This document shows positions 8,532 through 16,705 of a stretch of 64,000 bases of DNA, piece by piece. Each line of letters starts with the position of its first letter. Positions within the stretch are counted from its first letter, which is position 1. Source of the DNA: Falsochrobactrum shanghaiense (lineage in GTDB: Bacteria; Pseudomonadota; Alphaproteobacteria; Rhizobiales; Rhizobiaceae). The stretch spans positions 62,001 to 126,000 of the forward strand of contig NZ_QGDB01000001.1 in the NCBI RefSeq assembly GCF_003149535.1, written 5' to 3'. The notes under the pieces were generated by a model. That model did no database searches. It was given only the letters and a program-made list of their open reading frames with translations, and was not told the origin of the DNA. Position numbers and translations under genes: made by a program.

Positions 8532-8888
8532 TCAACTGCCTCTATACGTCGAATAGGACCATGGGCTTACGAGCAGCGGCACATGATAGTTGCCATCCGC
8601 ATCGGCAATCGCAAAACGGAGCGGAACCAGATCAAGAAATGGCGGATTGGCAAGCTCCGCGCCGCGGCCTTCAAAATATTCCGCCACATGAAATTGCAGC
8701 TCATAAGTTCCGATGCGCATATCATCGTCAGCAAGCAGCGGCGCATCCGTGCGGCCATCGAGATTGGTCACAGTGCGCTTGATAAGTTCCGCCGTGCCAT
8801 TGGCGGCGATTCGATAAAGTTCAATGCGCATCGCCGCAGCCGGGCTGCCGTGAGCCGTGTCTAGAACATGTGTGGAGAGCTTGCCCAT
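8532..8888 (-). CDS. uraH: 5-hydroxyisourate hydrolase (transthyretin-like)
   Basis: 118 residues, the full family length. It hydrolyses 5-hydroxyisourate to OHCU in urate breakdown. Signatures are [11 protein letters not shown] at residues 4-14, the Arg of the GRTDAPLL segment, and the C-terminal tetrapeptide YRGS that defines HIU hydrolases. It starts 20 bases after the ureidoglycolate lyase-like gene, with GAGGA before the ATG, so the two are probably one transcript. Urate oxidase and OHCU decarboxylase are not in the window. Confidence 0.93.
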   Translation of the reverse strand: MGKLSTHVLDTAHGSPAAAMRIELYRIAANGTAELIKRTVTNLDGRTDAPLLADDDMRIGTYELQFHVAEYFEGRGAELANPPFLDLVPLRFAIADADGNYHVPLLVSPWSYSTYRGS

Positions 8889-8908
8889 AATGATCCTCGA
8901 ATTATGAT

Positions 8909-9418
8909 TTAAAAATCTGTGATTGTATCGATGCGACAGATAAAATCCGGAAAGAAATATTCCTCCAGATTATCTTCCATCCCGGCACGATCGACAATCA
9001 GAAAATCGCTGGCCTGCTCCAATGACAGGAGCGGATGATGCCAGACATTGCGCCAATAATTGACGCCCTGATCGCTGCGCGCCAGAAATGCCCGTAACGG
9101 GCCGGGTTTTCCTGCCGCATCCTGAGCCACCACCACCAGAAAAGGCCTGCCCTGCAAGGGAATGAAAGCCTGGCTGCCAAACGGATGCCGCTCCATCATG
9201 GTGATGTCGATGGGGGCTGCAAAGGGCTGCCCGCGAAAGATGTTGATGAGAACGCGCGCCTCGGTTCCTTCCGCTTCGACGCGGGCCAGATCGTGAAAGC
9301 GCTCTGTCGAGCCATTATTGATCAGGCGGCGCTCGGCCCCTTCGACCTCGATCACATCGCCAAAAGGCGCGAAAGCAGCCTTGGTCAGCGGCTCTACGCC
9401 AAGCAGTTCAACTCTCAC
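8909..9418 (-). CDS. allA: Ureidoglycolate lyase (AllA family)
   Basis: 169 residues from a GTG start at 9418, chosen because GGGGGA lies just upstream and the protein then begins [20 protein letters not shown] as in the family. It splits ureidoglycolate to glyoxylate and urea, the last step of allantoin use. Family hallmarks are [31 protein letters not shown] and a C-terminal HHPLLSL segment. The frame is open further upstream to 9484, but that extension lies in the bioY terminator area and looks non-coding. Paired with uraH. Confidence 0.88.
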   Translation of the reverse strand: MRVELLGVEPLTKAAFAPFGDVIEVEGAERRLINNGSTERFHDLARVEAEGTEARVLINIFRGQPFAAPIDITMMERHPFGSQAFIPLQGRPFLVVVAQDAAGKPGPLRAFLARSDQGVNYWRNVWHHPLLSLEQASDFLIVDRAGMEDNLEEYFFPDFICRIDTITDF

Positions 9419-9506
9419 TTCATCCCCCAAAAACCAGCCTGTCGCAAACAGGAAACTTTTGCGCAGAGCTTTTGTCAATCGCAAAGCAGTTTCAATAAAG
9501 ATATGA

Positions 9507-9533
9507 AAAAGGCCGGAACTGATCCGGCCTTTT
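9507..9533 (-). terminator. Intrinsic terminator after bioY
   Basis: AAAAGGCCGGA (9507-9517), loop ACTGA, TCCGGCCTTTT (9523-9533) form a perfect 11-base stem. On the minus strand it is followed by a run of T (A at 9506-9510 on the plus strand). It lies 26 bases past the bioY stop and separates bioY from allA-uraH. Confidence 0.85.
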
Positions 9534-9558
9534 GCAGAATATCGAACGTGGTCCGCAA

Positions 9559-10158
9559 TCAGCGCTTGAAGAGCGCGGTTACGGCCGGAACGCCGCAGGC
9601 GGCAAGAGCGAGCTTGACCAGATCGCCGACGATGAAGATGCCGAAGCCGAACGCAATGCCCTTTTCAAGACCGAAGAGATAGGCCATCCAGCCAGCGCCC
9701 ATGGCCAGAATAACGATTTCGGCCAGCAGCATGACGCCGCCCAATGCCAGCGGGTTGCGCGCCAGACCCTTGTCGGCGGCACGGCCAACCATCCATGCAG
9801 CAACGAGATAGGACAGAAGATAGCCGCCCGTCGGGCCGACCATATAGGCAAGACCGATGCCCTTTTCCGGCGTTCCTGTGAAGACAGGCATGCCGAGCGC
9901 ACCCTGAAGCAGATAGAGAGCGACGGTCGCAACCGCAAGGCGCGAACCGTAAAGCGCTGCAATTGCAAACAGCGCGAAGGTCTGCATCGTCACGTTCACA
10001 TAGAGAAGATCGACCTTGATATTGGCCGAAATCGTCAGAACGGCGCTGCCGATCAGCGCGAGGGAGACAAACCAGAAAGCCCGCGCCAGTTGCCCTGTGG
10101 GTAGATATTCGGCGGCCAGCGAGGCGGTCGCGACTTTAGATCTGGTTTTGTAATGCAT
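9559..10158 (-). CDS. bioY: Biotin transporter substrate-binding subunit BioY
   Basis: 199 residues of the BioY family of S components, with about six membrane helices (for example [47 protein letters not shown]). Signature stretches are [17 protein letters not shown] and [10 protein letters not shown]. It imports biotin alone or with an ECF energy-coupling module, which is not encoded here. AAGGAG lies about nine bases before the ATG. A pair of 18-base direct repeats sits upstream. BioY genes in related bacteria are often controlled by BioR, but no clear BioR box is visible. Confidence 0.92.
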   Translation of the reverse strand: MHYKTRSKVATASLAAEYLPTGQLARAFWFVSLALIGSAVLTISANIKVDLLYVNVTMQTFALFAIAALYGSRLAVATVALYLLQGALGMPVFTGTPEKGIGLAYMVGPTGGYLLSYLVAAWMVGRAADKGLARNPLALGGVMLLAEIVILAMGAGWMAYLFGLEKGIAFGFGIFIVGDLVKLALAACGVPAVTALFKR

Positions 10159-10174
10159 TCCTCATTCACTCCTT

Positions 10175-10210
10175 CACTCGGATCTGTCGGGGCACTCGGA
10201 TCTGTCGGGG
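10175..10210. repeat. Tandem 18-base direct repeat upstream of bioY
   Basis: CACTCGGATCTGTCGGGG occurs twice without a gap, at 10175-10192 and 10193-10210, between bioY and the divergent MBL-fold gene. It starts 17 bases from the bioY start codon, so it lies in the 5' leader or promoter. It could be a recent duplication or a regulator site. Confidence 0.8.
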
Positions 10211-10307
10211 TTTTCAGCAGTGTCCGTCCAGATTATCCATTTGAAACCCAACTATATAAGGCTTAATGCGTTTGAGCAATCAGACCACGGTAGAATTGGA
10301 TCAATTC

Positions 10308-11213
10308 ATGGCGTTTGTTTTCGATGGCCATTTCACGCCTTCATATGGGGTGCCGGTCGCGCTCGGTAAAGACGTATCGCGCCTGACCGTCAACAATCCG
10401 AGCGCCTTTACCTTTCATGGCACCAACAGCTATATCGTGGGCCGCGACACGCTGGCAATCATCGATCCCGGCCCGGAAGACGAGGCGCATTACAGCGTTC
10501 TTTGCGCGGCCATCGGCGGACGCCCCGTCAGCCATGTTTTCGTCAGCCATACCCATCGCGATCATTCACCTTTGGCAGAGCGGCTCAGGCAGGATTTCGG
10601 CGCGCTTACCGTCGCCGAAGGGCCGCACCGCCCGGCCCGGCCCTATCATGCGGGTGAAGTCAATGTGCTCGAAGCAAGCGCCGATACGGATTTCGTTCCC
10701 GACATAGCGCTGCGCGATGGCGAACTGATCAGTGGCGACGGCTGGAGCCTGCGCGGTATCCACACGCCGGGACATGCCGCCAATCACATGGCATTCGGCC
10801 TTGAGGGAACGGGCGTGCTGTTCTCCGCCGATCATGTCATGGCATGGGCCACATCCATCGTCGCCCCGCCTGATGGCTCCATGAGCGATTATATGGCCTC
10901 TCTGGAAAAGCTGCTTTTGCGCGACGACCGGGTCTATCTGCCCGGCCATGGCGGGCCGGTGACGAAACCCGCCGCTTTCGTGCGCGGCCTGCGCGCCCAT
11001 CGCAAAATGCGCGAGCGCGCCATTTTCGAGCGCATCCTGCAAGGCGACCGGACCATAGCAGACATGGTCAAGGCCATTTACCGCGATACCGATCCCCGCC
11101 TGCATGGTGCTGCCGCCTTGTCGGTCTTCGCCCATCTGGAAGATCTTGCGGGACGCGGAGAGATTACGACCAATGGCAATCCCTCGCTCGACGGGATTTA
11201 TCAGCCTGCCTGA
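10308..11213 (+). CDS. MBL-fold hydrolase, LACTB2-like
   Basis: 301 residues from the ATG at 10308; an in-frame ATG at 10266 would add 14 residues. Metallo-beta-lactamase fold with the metal motif HTHRDH at residues 81-86 and later ligands in HTPGHAANH, SADHV and LPGHGGPV. A C-terminal winged-helix-like segment (ILQGDRTIADMVKAIY onward) is typical of LACTB2-type hydrolases, some of which are nucleases. The substrate cannot be told from sequence. It is convergent with the DUF1499 gene, whose stop abuts its own. Confidence 0.85.
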   Translation: MAFVFDGHFTPSYGVPVALGKDVSRLTVNNPSAFTFHGTNSYIVGRDTLAIIDPGPEDEAHYSVLCAAIGGRPVSHVFVSHTHRDHSPLAERLRQDFGALTVAEGPHRPARPYHAGEVNVLEASADTDFVPDIALRDGELISGDGWSLRGIHTPGHAANHMAFGLEGTGVLFSADHVMAWATSIVAPPDGSMSDYMASLEKLLLRDDRVYLPGHGGPVTKPAAFVRGLRAHRKMRERAIFERILQGDRTIADMVKAIYRDTDPRLHGAAALSVFAHLEDLAGRGEITTNGNPSLDGIYQPA

Positions 11214-12002
11214 TTATTCGGCATCGGGCGGAGCCTTGTTCACCTCGCCTTCGAGCGCTGCCAGAAATTGCGTGATGAAGCCCGCATTCAGGCCCATGTC
11301 GCGCCTGCCATAATGCGACAGGGACCGCATATCGACATAGGTGGTCTCGCCTTCGTCGAGCGCGCGGATCACCACATCGCTTTTCAAGCCGAGAATAAAA
11401 CTGTGAGCGGTTGCCGCAAAGCGAACCGCATTCGGCTCCGCCGGGGGCGAATCCTGAGTGATCAGCGTCCAGCCAAATGATTTGAGAACCGCGGCGATAC
11501 CCTGCGCCACCCGGTCGGGCGCTGCCCGGTAGCGATGCCCCTGTACATCGGGAAAGGCGGATAATTGCGCCAGCATGTCGCCCTGCACCTGCGCGGTGAT
11601 CGGATTCATGCGCGGCAGACGTTGCGGCATTTGCGGCGGAAATTGCGGCGGCGAGCGGAAATTGGTCGCCAGATCATAAAGGGGAGCGGAACCGTACCAC
11701 ATGCCGCCCGCAACAAAGAGCGGCAGCAAAACGACAGAGGCAAGAAAACCGCCCCAGAAAGATCGTGCGCCGCCCTTGTCGCCATTGAGCCAGAGATTAC
11801 GAAAGCCCTTGATCGCACAAAGCAGGGCGAGAGCCGCAAGCGCTCCGCTCAGGCCCGCCACTGCCACGAAATCCGGCGTCTCCAGCACCCAGAACCGGTG
11901 CATGAGAAAACCGAGCGCCAGCAGAACCGCTGCAAAAATACCCAGACGCAGCGCCCATACGGCGGAGCGCGATTGACGGCGCTGATAGCGAAGCTTTCTC
12001 AT
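11214..12002 (-). CDS. DUF1499 membrane protein
   Basis: 262 residues from the ATG at 12002 (MRKLRYQRRQ). Three hydrophobic segments, at about residues 15-38, 43-65 and 83-108, are followed by an outer-facing DUF1499 domain (LATNFRSPPQFPPQ through VDMRSLSHYGRRDMG LN). The upstream in-frame Met at 12035 is possible but less likely. The role of DUF1499 is unknown. Its stop codon directly adjoins that of the MBL gene. Confidence 0.8.
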   Translation of the reverse strand: MRKLRYQRRQSRSAVWALRLGIFAAVLLALGFLMHRFWVLETPDFVAVAGLSGALAALALLCAIKGFRNLWLNGDKGGARSFWGGFLASVVLLPLFVAGGMWYGSAPLYDLATNFRSPPQFPPQMPQRLPRMNPITAQVQGDMLAQLSAFPDVQGHRYRAAPDRVAQGIAAVLKSFGWTLITQDSPPAEPNAVRFAATAHSFILGLKSDVVIRALDEGETTYVDMRSLSHYGRRDMGLNAGFITQFLAALEGEVNKAPPDAE

Positions 12003-12221
12003 CAATGTTCCAGACAACAGGTGCAACTGCGCCATGCATAGCAGAGACGCCGGTCCGGCAAAAGAATGCAGGTGCGGTATCGCTGCGGTGATTTAATTGT
12101 GACAGCTTGCAGCCAGCCCAAAAAATATAGTTAAATCAATAGAAAGCCTATTGCAGCAATGCGCAACGAAAGGCATGATTACACGTTGGGGGCTTTTTTC
12201 AGATTCGTCGGAAAGGACGGC

Positions 12222-12623
12222 ATGGAACGCACCCTTCATAATGGCTGTATGTCAGCGTTATCCGACCCGGCTGATGCCGAACCGGAGATCATGTCGCTCG
12301 AAGCCGTGGAACTTGAATTTGCGCTCGGTGCCATTGATGTTCTGACCGAAGGTTTTGACGCAGCCCTTGCCAAGGCCGCCGAGCGGATCGGCGGTGAAGT
12401 GCTTTTCAACATGCCTGCTCTCGACACCACCGACGCACAGCGCATCGGGGCAATCGCCATTGCCGGGCAACCGCAGGATCAGGTCATTTTCGTCACGCTG
12501 CGCAAAGACGGCACCACGCTTTCCGTCGCTCCGCTGACCGGAGACAACGCCCTGCTTGAAAGCCTTGGCCGCAATTATGCTGCCGTGATGAAGAGCCTTA
12601 CGCCCAGCGAGAAGCCTGATTAA
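12222..12623 (+). CDS. Hypothetical protein, 133 residues
   Basis: I chose the ATG at 12222 because GGAAAGGA lies five bases upstream; in-frame ATGs exist further up (12159). The protein is acidic and soluble, with no signal peptide or membrane segment. The first 35 residues look disordered; the rest alternates helix and strand (FNMPALDTTDAQRIGAIAIAG, DQVIFVTLRKDGTTLSVAPL). No family is recognised. Its TAA stop overlaps the stop of the convergent deacetylase gene in the sequence TTAA (12620-12623). Confidence 0.65.
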   Translation: MERTLHNGCMSALSDPADAEPEIMSLEAVELEFALGAIDVLTEGFDAALAKAAERIGGEVLFNMPALDTTDAQRIGAIAIAGQPQDQVIFVTLRKDGTTLSVAPLTGDNALLESLGRNYAAVMKSLTPSEKPD

Positions 12624-13432
12624 TTTTGGGCCGGAACTGCTTCCGGAGTTCCGACATGCAGATTGTGCGCCGGAACAGGATCAAGCGCCAGCGTGGTTTC
12701 GACATCGTTCAGGCGCACGAATTTCATGCCCCTGGCCTTGAGCGCCAGAATGCCCCTCACCACCCCTGCGCCTGCCGAACGGCTCGGCTGATTGATATGA
12801 GCGATGATGACATCGCCATCGCGGGCGGCGGTGATCCGCCTTTCGGCGGCATTCGCCAGCAGTGAAGCGCCCAGATCGCCATTGAGCGAATAGCCGCCGA
12901 TCTTGTAGCCCATGCTCTGCGCAAGCCCGATCGCATCAGTCGAATAGCGCGCGGTCGCGTCGCGATACCAGACCGGTTTTGGCGCGCCCGAGGCAATAAT
13001 CGCATCCGCCCCGCCTTCGATTTCAGCGCGCACCGCATCGAGCGAGCCAGCCGTTTTGATGTGGTACATGTTCGGCAGATTGGTGATGGCGGGCACATGC
13101 ATGGCGCCATGGTTTTCAATGTCGAAAAGATCGGGATGCGCCTTCATGAGCGCAAAAGCCTCTTTATTCTGCCGGAGCCAGCGCGCCGTTACGAAAATCG
13201 TCGCCGGAATGCGATTTTGCACCAGCATATCGAGTATGCGGCGGTCGGTCTTGCCCATGCAGGCGTCGAGCGTCAGCGCGACCTGCGGCACAGAAGCCCC
13301 GCCCTTTGCGATACGCAATTGCGGCTCGACTATGCGGATTTTGTCTTTGGCTTGCGGCTGCGCATCATAGGCACTGGCCATGCCGCTGAACATTACAAGC
13401 GCCGCCCCCGCCGCCAGAAATTGACGTAACAT
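12620..13432 (-). CDS. Secreted polysaccharide deacetylase-family protein
   Basis: 270 residues from the ATG at 13432. A cleavable signal peptide (MLRQFLAAGAALVMFSGMAS, cut near ASA-YD) sends it to the periplasm. The NodB-like fold shows LTLDACMGKTDRRILD (first motif with the catalytic Asp region), IPATIFVTARWL, and IENHGAMHVP for the metal-binding His pair. It would remove acetyl groups from a glycan; the substrate is unknown. The TFDD motif is replaced by TLDA, so activity is not certain. It lies downstream of ppdK beyond a terminator. Confidence 0.85.
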   Translation of the reverse strand: MLRQFLAAGAALVMFSGMASAYDAQPQAKDKIRIVEPQLRIAKGGASVPQVALTLDACMGKTDRRILDMLVQNRIPATIFVTARWLRQNKEAFALMKAHPDLFDIENHGAMHVPAITNLPNMYHIKTAGSLDAVRAEIEGGADAIIASGAPKPVWYRDATARYSTDAIGLAQSMGYKIGGYSLNGDLGASLLANAAERRITAARDGDVIIAHINQPSRSAGAGVVRGILALKARGMKFVRLNDVETTLALDPVPAHNLHVGTPEAVPAQN

Positions 13433-13442
13433 TCTGCCTCTG

Positions 13443-13478
13443 AAAAAACTGGTGCTCAAACCCGAAGGAATGAGCACC
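13443..13478 (-). terminator. Intrinsic terminator after ppdK
   Basis: TGAGCACC (13471-13478) and GGTGCTCA (13451-13458) pair as an 8-base stem on the minus strand, followed by a T run (A at 13443-13448 on the plus strand). It lies 25 bases past the ppdK stop, just before the deacetylase start. Confidence 0.75.
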
Positions 13479-13502
13479 GTAAGAACAGCAAAATTATGGC
13501 GA

Positions 13503-16166
13503 TTATTTCTGCCTGACCGCCGCCTGCGCCGCAGCCAGACGCGCAATCGGCACGCGGAAGGGCGAACAGGACACATAGTCGAGGCCGGTCTGTTCGCAGA
13601 AAGCAATCGACGCCGGATCGCCGCCATGCTCGCCGCAAATGCCAAGCTTGAGCGCCGGACTGGTCTTGCGTCCGCGTTCAGCCGCAATCTGGATCAACTC
13701 GCCCACCCCTTCCAGATCGAGCGAAACGAAGGGGTCCTGTTCGATCACGCCGCGGCTCTGATAGGAAGCGATGAAGCCCGCCGCATCGTCACGCGAAATG
13801 CCGAAGGTCGTCTGGGTAAGATCGTTGGTGCCAAACGAGAAGAACTCCGCCGTTTGCGCAATCTCGGTTGCGCGAAGGGCTGCGCGCGGCAGTTCGATCA
13901 TCGTGCCGACCATATAGTCGATCTGGATGCCTGCCTCCGCCATGACTTCCTTTGCGACCGCATCGATCCGCGCCTTGACGAAATCGAGTTCCGCCTTGAG
14001 GCCGACCAGCGGCACCATGATTTCCGGCACCACCGGCGCGCCGGTTTCCCGTCCGGCTTCGAGTGCGGCCTCGAAAATCGCCCGCGCCTGCATTTCCGCT
14101 ATTTCCGGATAGGAAATGGCCAGACGGCAACCGCGATGGCCGAGCATGGGGTTGAATTCATGCAGGCTTTCCGCGCGCTCGCGCAACCGCTCTGCATCGA
14201 CACCCATCGATGCCGCCACTTCCGCCACTTCCTCATCCGTATGCGGCAGGAATTCGTGCAGCGGCGGGTCGAGCAGGCGAATCGTCACCGGCAGGCCCTT
14301 CATGATCTCGAAGAGTTCCTTGAAATCCGAACGCTGCATCGGCAAGAGCCGGGCCAGCGCCGCGCGCCTGCCGTCCTCATTGTCCGCAAGGATCATCTCG
14401 CGCATGGCGACGATGCGGCTGCCCTCGAAGAACATATGCTCCGTGCGGCAAAGGCCGATGCCTTCCGCGCCGAAAGAACGCGCGGTGCGCGCATCGGCAG
14501 GTGTTTCGGCATTGGCGCGCACCTTCATGCGGCGCGTCTTGTCGGCCCATTGCATGAGCTGGCCGAAATCGCCGGAAAGCTCCGGCTGGAGCATGGCGAC
14601 CGCGCCCTTGAGCACCTGGCCGGTGCTGCCATCAACCGTGATGACATCGCCCTTCTTGAAACTCTGGCCAGCCGCCAGCATCACGCCATTGCGATAATCG
14701 ACACGCAGGCTCCCCGCACCGGAAACACAGGGCTTGCCCATGCCGCGCGCCACCACTGCCGCGTGGCTGGTCATGCCGCCGCGCGTCGTCAGAATGCCTT
14801 CGGCGGCGTGCATGCCGTGAATGTCTTCGGGGCTGGTTTCCACCCGCACCAGAATAACCTTGCGGCCTTCCGCCTTTGCCTGTTCGGCATCTTCCGACGA
14901 AAACACGATTTCGCCGGTCGCAGCGCCCGGCGAGGCAGGCAGGCCCGTGCCGACCACCTGTCGCTCCGCGCGCGGATCGATGGTGGGGTGCAAAAGCTGG
15001 TCGAGTGCTGCCGGATCGATGCGCAGCACCGCCTCTTCCTGCGTAATCAGCCCTTCAGCCGCCATTTCCACGGCCATTTTCAGCGCCGCCTTGGCGGTGC
15101 GCTTGCCGGAGCGGGTTTGCAGCATCCATAATTTGCCGCGCTCGATGGTGAATTCGAGATCCTGCATGTCGCGATAATGCTGCTCCAGCCTATCCGCCAC
15201 TTTCAGGAATTCGGCAAAAGCCTCAGGCATCACCTTTTCCAGCGACGGCTTGTCGGAGCCTGCCGCAATGCGCGCTTCCTCGGTGATGTTCTGCGGCGTG
15301 CGGATACCGGCCACCACATCCTCGCCCTGTGCATTGACGAGGAACTCGCCGTAAAGCTTGTTTTCGCCCGTCGAAGGATTGCGCGTGAAGGCAACGCCGG
15401 TGGCCGATGTCTCGCCCATATTGCCGAACACCATGGCCTGAACATTGACCGCCGTGCCCCATGCGGCGGGGATATTATGCAGGCGGCGATAGGTGATGGC
15501 GCGCGCATTCATCCAGCTTGAGAAAACCGCGCCGATCGCCCCCCAAAGCTGCTCGCGCGGGTCTTGCGGGAACGGCTCGCCCAGTTCTTCCTCGACCCTG
15601 GCCTTGTAAAGCGCGATCACTTCCTTCCAGTCGCCGGCGGAAAGCGCCGTGTCGACCTCGACGCCCAGATCGGCCTTTTTATCTTCGAGAATTTCCTCGA
15701 AGAAACCATGATCGACGCCCAGCACCACATCGGAATACATCTGGATGAAGCGGCGATAGCTGTCATAGGCGAAGCGCTCGTCCGAAGCTTCATGCGCGAT
15801 GGCCTGCACCGTCTCGTCATTGAGGCCGAGATTGAGCACCGTATCCATCATACCGGGCATGGAAGCGCGCGCGCCCGAACGCACCGAGACCAGCAGCGGT
15901 TTTTCAACGCCGCCAAAGACGCGCCCGGTGAGGCTTGCAACTTCATCGAGCGCGGCATTGACCTGCGCTTCGAGTTCCGCCGGATAGCTGCGCTCATTGT
16001 CGTAATAGGAGGTGCAGACTTCAGTGGTGATCGTAAAGCCCGGCGGCACTGGCAGGCCAAGGCTGCACATTTCAGCCAGATTCGCCCCCTTGCCGCCCAG
16101 AAGGTTGCGATCGCTCGCCGCACCTTCCGCTTTTCCATCGCCGAATGAGTACACCCACTTCGCCAT
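13503..16166 (-). CDS. ppdK: Pyruvate, phosphate dikinase
   Basis: 887 residues, full length. It interconverts pyruvate, ATP and phosphate with phosphoenolpyruvate, AMP and pyrophosphate. In brucellae, which depend on it for gluconeogenic growth, it is a key route to PEP. Order: N-terminal ATP-grasp domain (GGKGANLAEMCSLGLPVPPG), phosphohistidine domain (GGMTSHAAVVARGMGKPC, His near 468), and C-terminal PEP/pyruvate barrel (GTNDLTQTTFG, then CGEHGG). The ATG at 16166 is preceded by GGGAGGT. A long opposite-strand frame is a shadow. Confidence 0.97.
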   Translation of the reverse strand: MAKWVYSFGDGKAEGAASDRNLLGGKGANLAEMCSLGLPVPPGFTITTEVCTSYYDNERSYPAELEAQVNAALDEVASLTGRVFGGVEKPLLVSVRSGARASMPGMMDTVLNLGLNDETVQAIAHEASDERFAYDSYRRFIQMYSDVVLGVDHGFFEEILEDKKADLGVEVDTALSAGDWKEVIALYKARVEEELGEPFPQDPREQLWGAIGAVFSSWMNARAITYRRLHNIPAAWGTAVNVQAMVFGNMGETSATGVAFTRNPSTGENKLYGEFLVNAQGEDVVAGIRTPQNITEEARIAAGSDKPSLEKVMPEAFAEFLKVADRLEQHYRDMQDLEFTIERGKLWMLQTRSGKRTAKAALKMAVEMAAEGLITQEEAVLRIDPAALDQLLHPTIDPRAERQVVGTGLPASPGAATGEIVFSSEDAEQAKAEGRKVILVRVETSPEDIHGMHAAEGILTTRGGMTSHAAVVARGMGKPCVSGAGSLRVDYRNGVMLAAGQSFKKGDVITVDGSTGQVLKGAVAMLQPELSGDFGQLMQWADKTRRMKVRANAETPADARTARSFGAEGIGLCRTEHMFFEGSRIVAMREMILADNEDGRRAALARLLPMQRSDFKELFEIMKGLPVTIRLLDPPLHEFLPHTDEEVAEVAASMGVDAERLRERAESLHEFNPMLGHRGCRLAISYPEIAEMQARAIFEAALEAGRETGAPVVPEIMVPLVGLKAELDFVKARIDAVAKEVMAEAGIQIDYMVGTMIELPRAALRATEIAQTAEFFSFGTNDLTQTTFGISRDDAAGFIASYQSRGVIEQDPFVSLDLEGVGELIQIAAERGRKTSPALKLGICGEHGGDPASIAFCEQTGLDYVSCSPFRVPIARLAAAQAAVRQK

Positions 16167-16347
16167 GCTGACCTCCCTTGCACAAACTGCCACCGTGCTT
16201 ATGCGATCAACTTGCTGCATGCCAACCAAAAAAGAGCGGGCGCGACAATAGAATCGATTAGAAAGCACAGCGGGACGCACGGCGATTGACTCCGTTGCAA
16301 AAATGCGGCATCAATAAGAACAAACAATGAACGAAGACGAGGATAAG

Positions 16348-16692
16348 ATGCGCACCACCGGCAAGCTCGATTATCTGGAAATGCCCGCAGGCAATGGCTC
16401 GCTCGACTCAGTGAAGAGTTTTTATTCGCGTGCCTTCGGCTGGTCCTTCACTGATTACGGCCCGACCTACTCCGCCTTTTCCGAAGGGCTGGATGGCGGC
16501 TTCGATGCCGACATATCGGCAGCGCCCAAGCCCCTGCCCGTCCTTTATGCCGTCAATCTGGAAGATGCACTGGACAAGGTGACGGAAGCGGGTGGCGAGA
16601 TCACCAGACCGATTTTTGCCTTTCCGGGCGGACGGCGGTTTCATTTCACCGATCCGGCAGGCAATGAACTGGCCGTGTGGAGTGAAAAATAG
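16348..16692 (+). CDS. VOC-family (glyoxalase/bleomycin-resistance fold) protein
   Basis: 114 residues from the ATG at 16348 (GAGGATAAG just upstream); an ATG at 16327 would add seven. It has the paired beta-alpha-beta-beta-beta modules of the vicinal oxygen chelate fold: LDYLEMPAGNGSLDSVKSFYSRAFGW, then VLYAVNLEDALDKVTEAG and FHFTDPAGNELAVWSEK. Members include glyoxalases and dioxygenases, and many have no known substrate. It ends 13 bases from the convergent smc stop. Confidence 0.82.
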   Translation: MRTTGKLDYLEMPAGNGSLDSVKSFYSRAFGWSFTDYGPTYSAFSEGLDGGFDADISAAPKPLPVLYAVNLEDALDKVTEAGGEITRPIFAFPGGRRFHFTDPAGNELAVWSEK

Positions 16693-16705
16693 AGCAGGCT
16701 GCCGG

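Noticed and set aside
10211-10265. BioR box before bioY
   Set aside because: TTATCCATTT at about 10235 matches the TTATMKATAA-type consensus in only about seven of ten positions, too weak to report.
13452-15131. 559-codon plus-strand open frame opposite ppdK
   Set aside because: Shadow of the real gene: it lies wholly antisense to ppdK, has Arg/His/Ala-rich composition and no recognisable domain. The same applies to long antisense frames over betA (4074-5756), smc (16901-18067, 18164-19576), the M16 gene (33870-35528) and the GGDEF-EAL gene (36439-38115).
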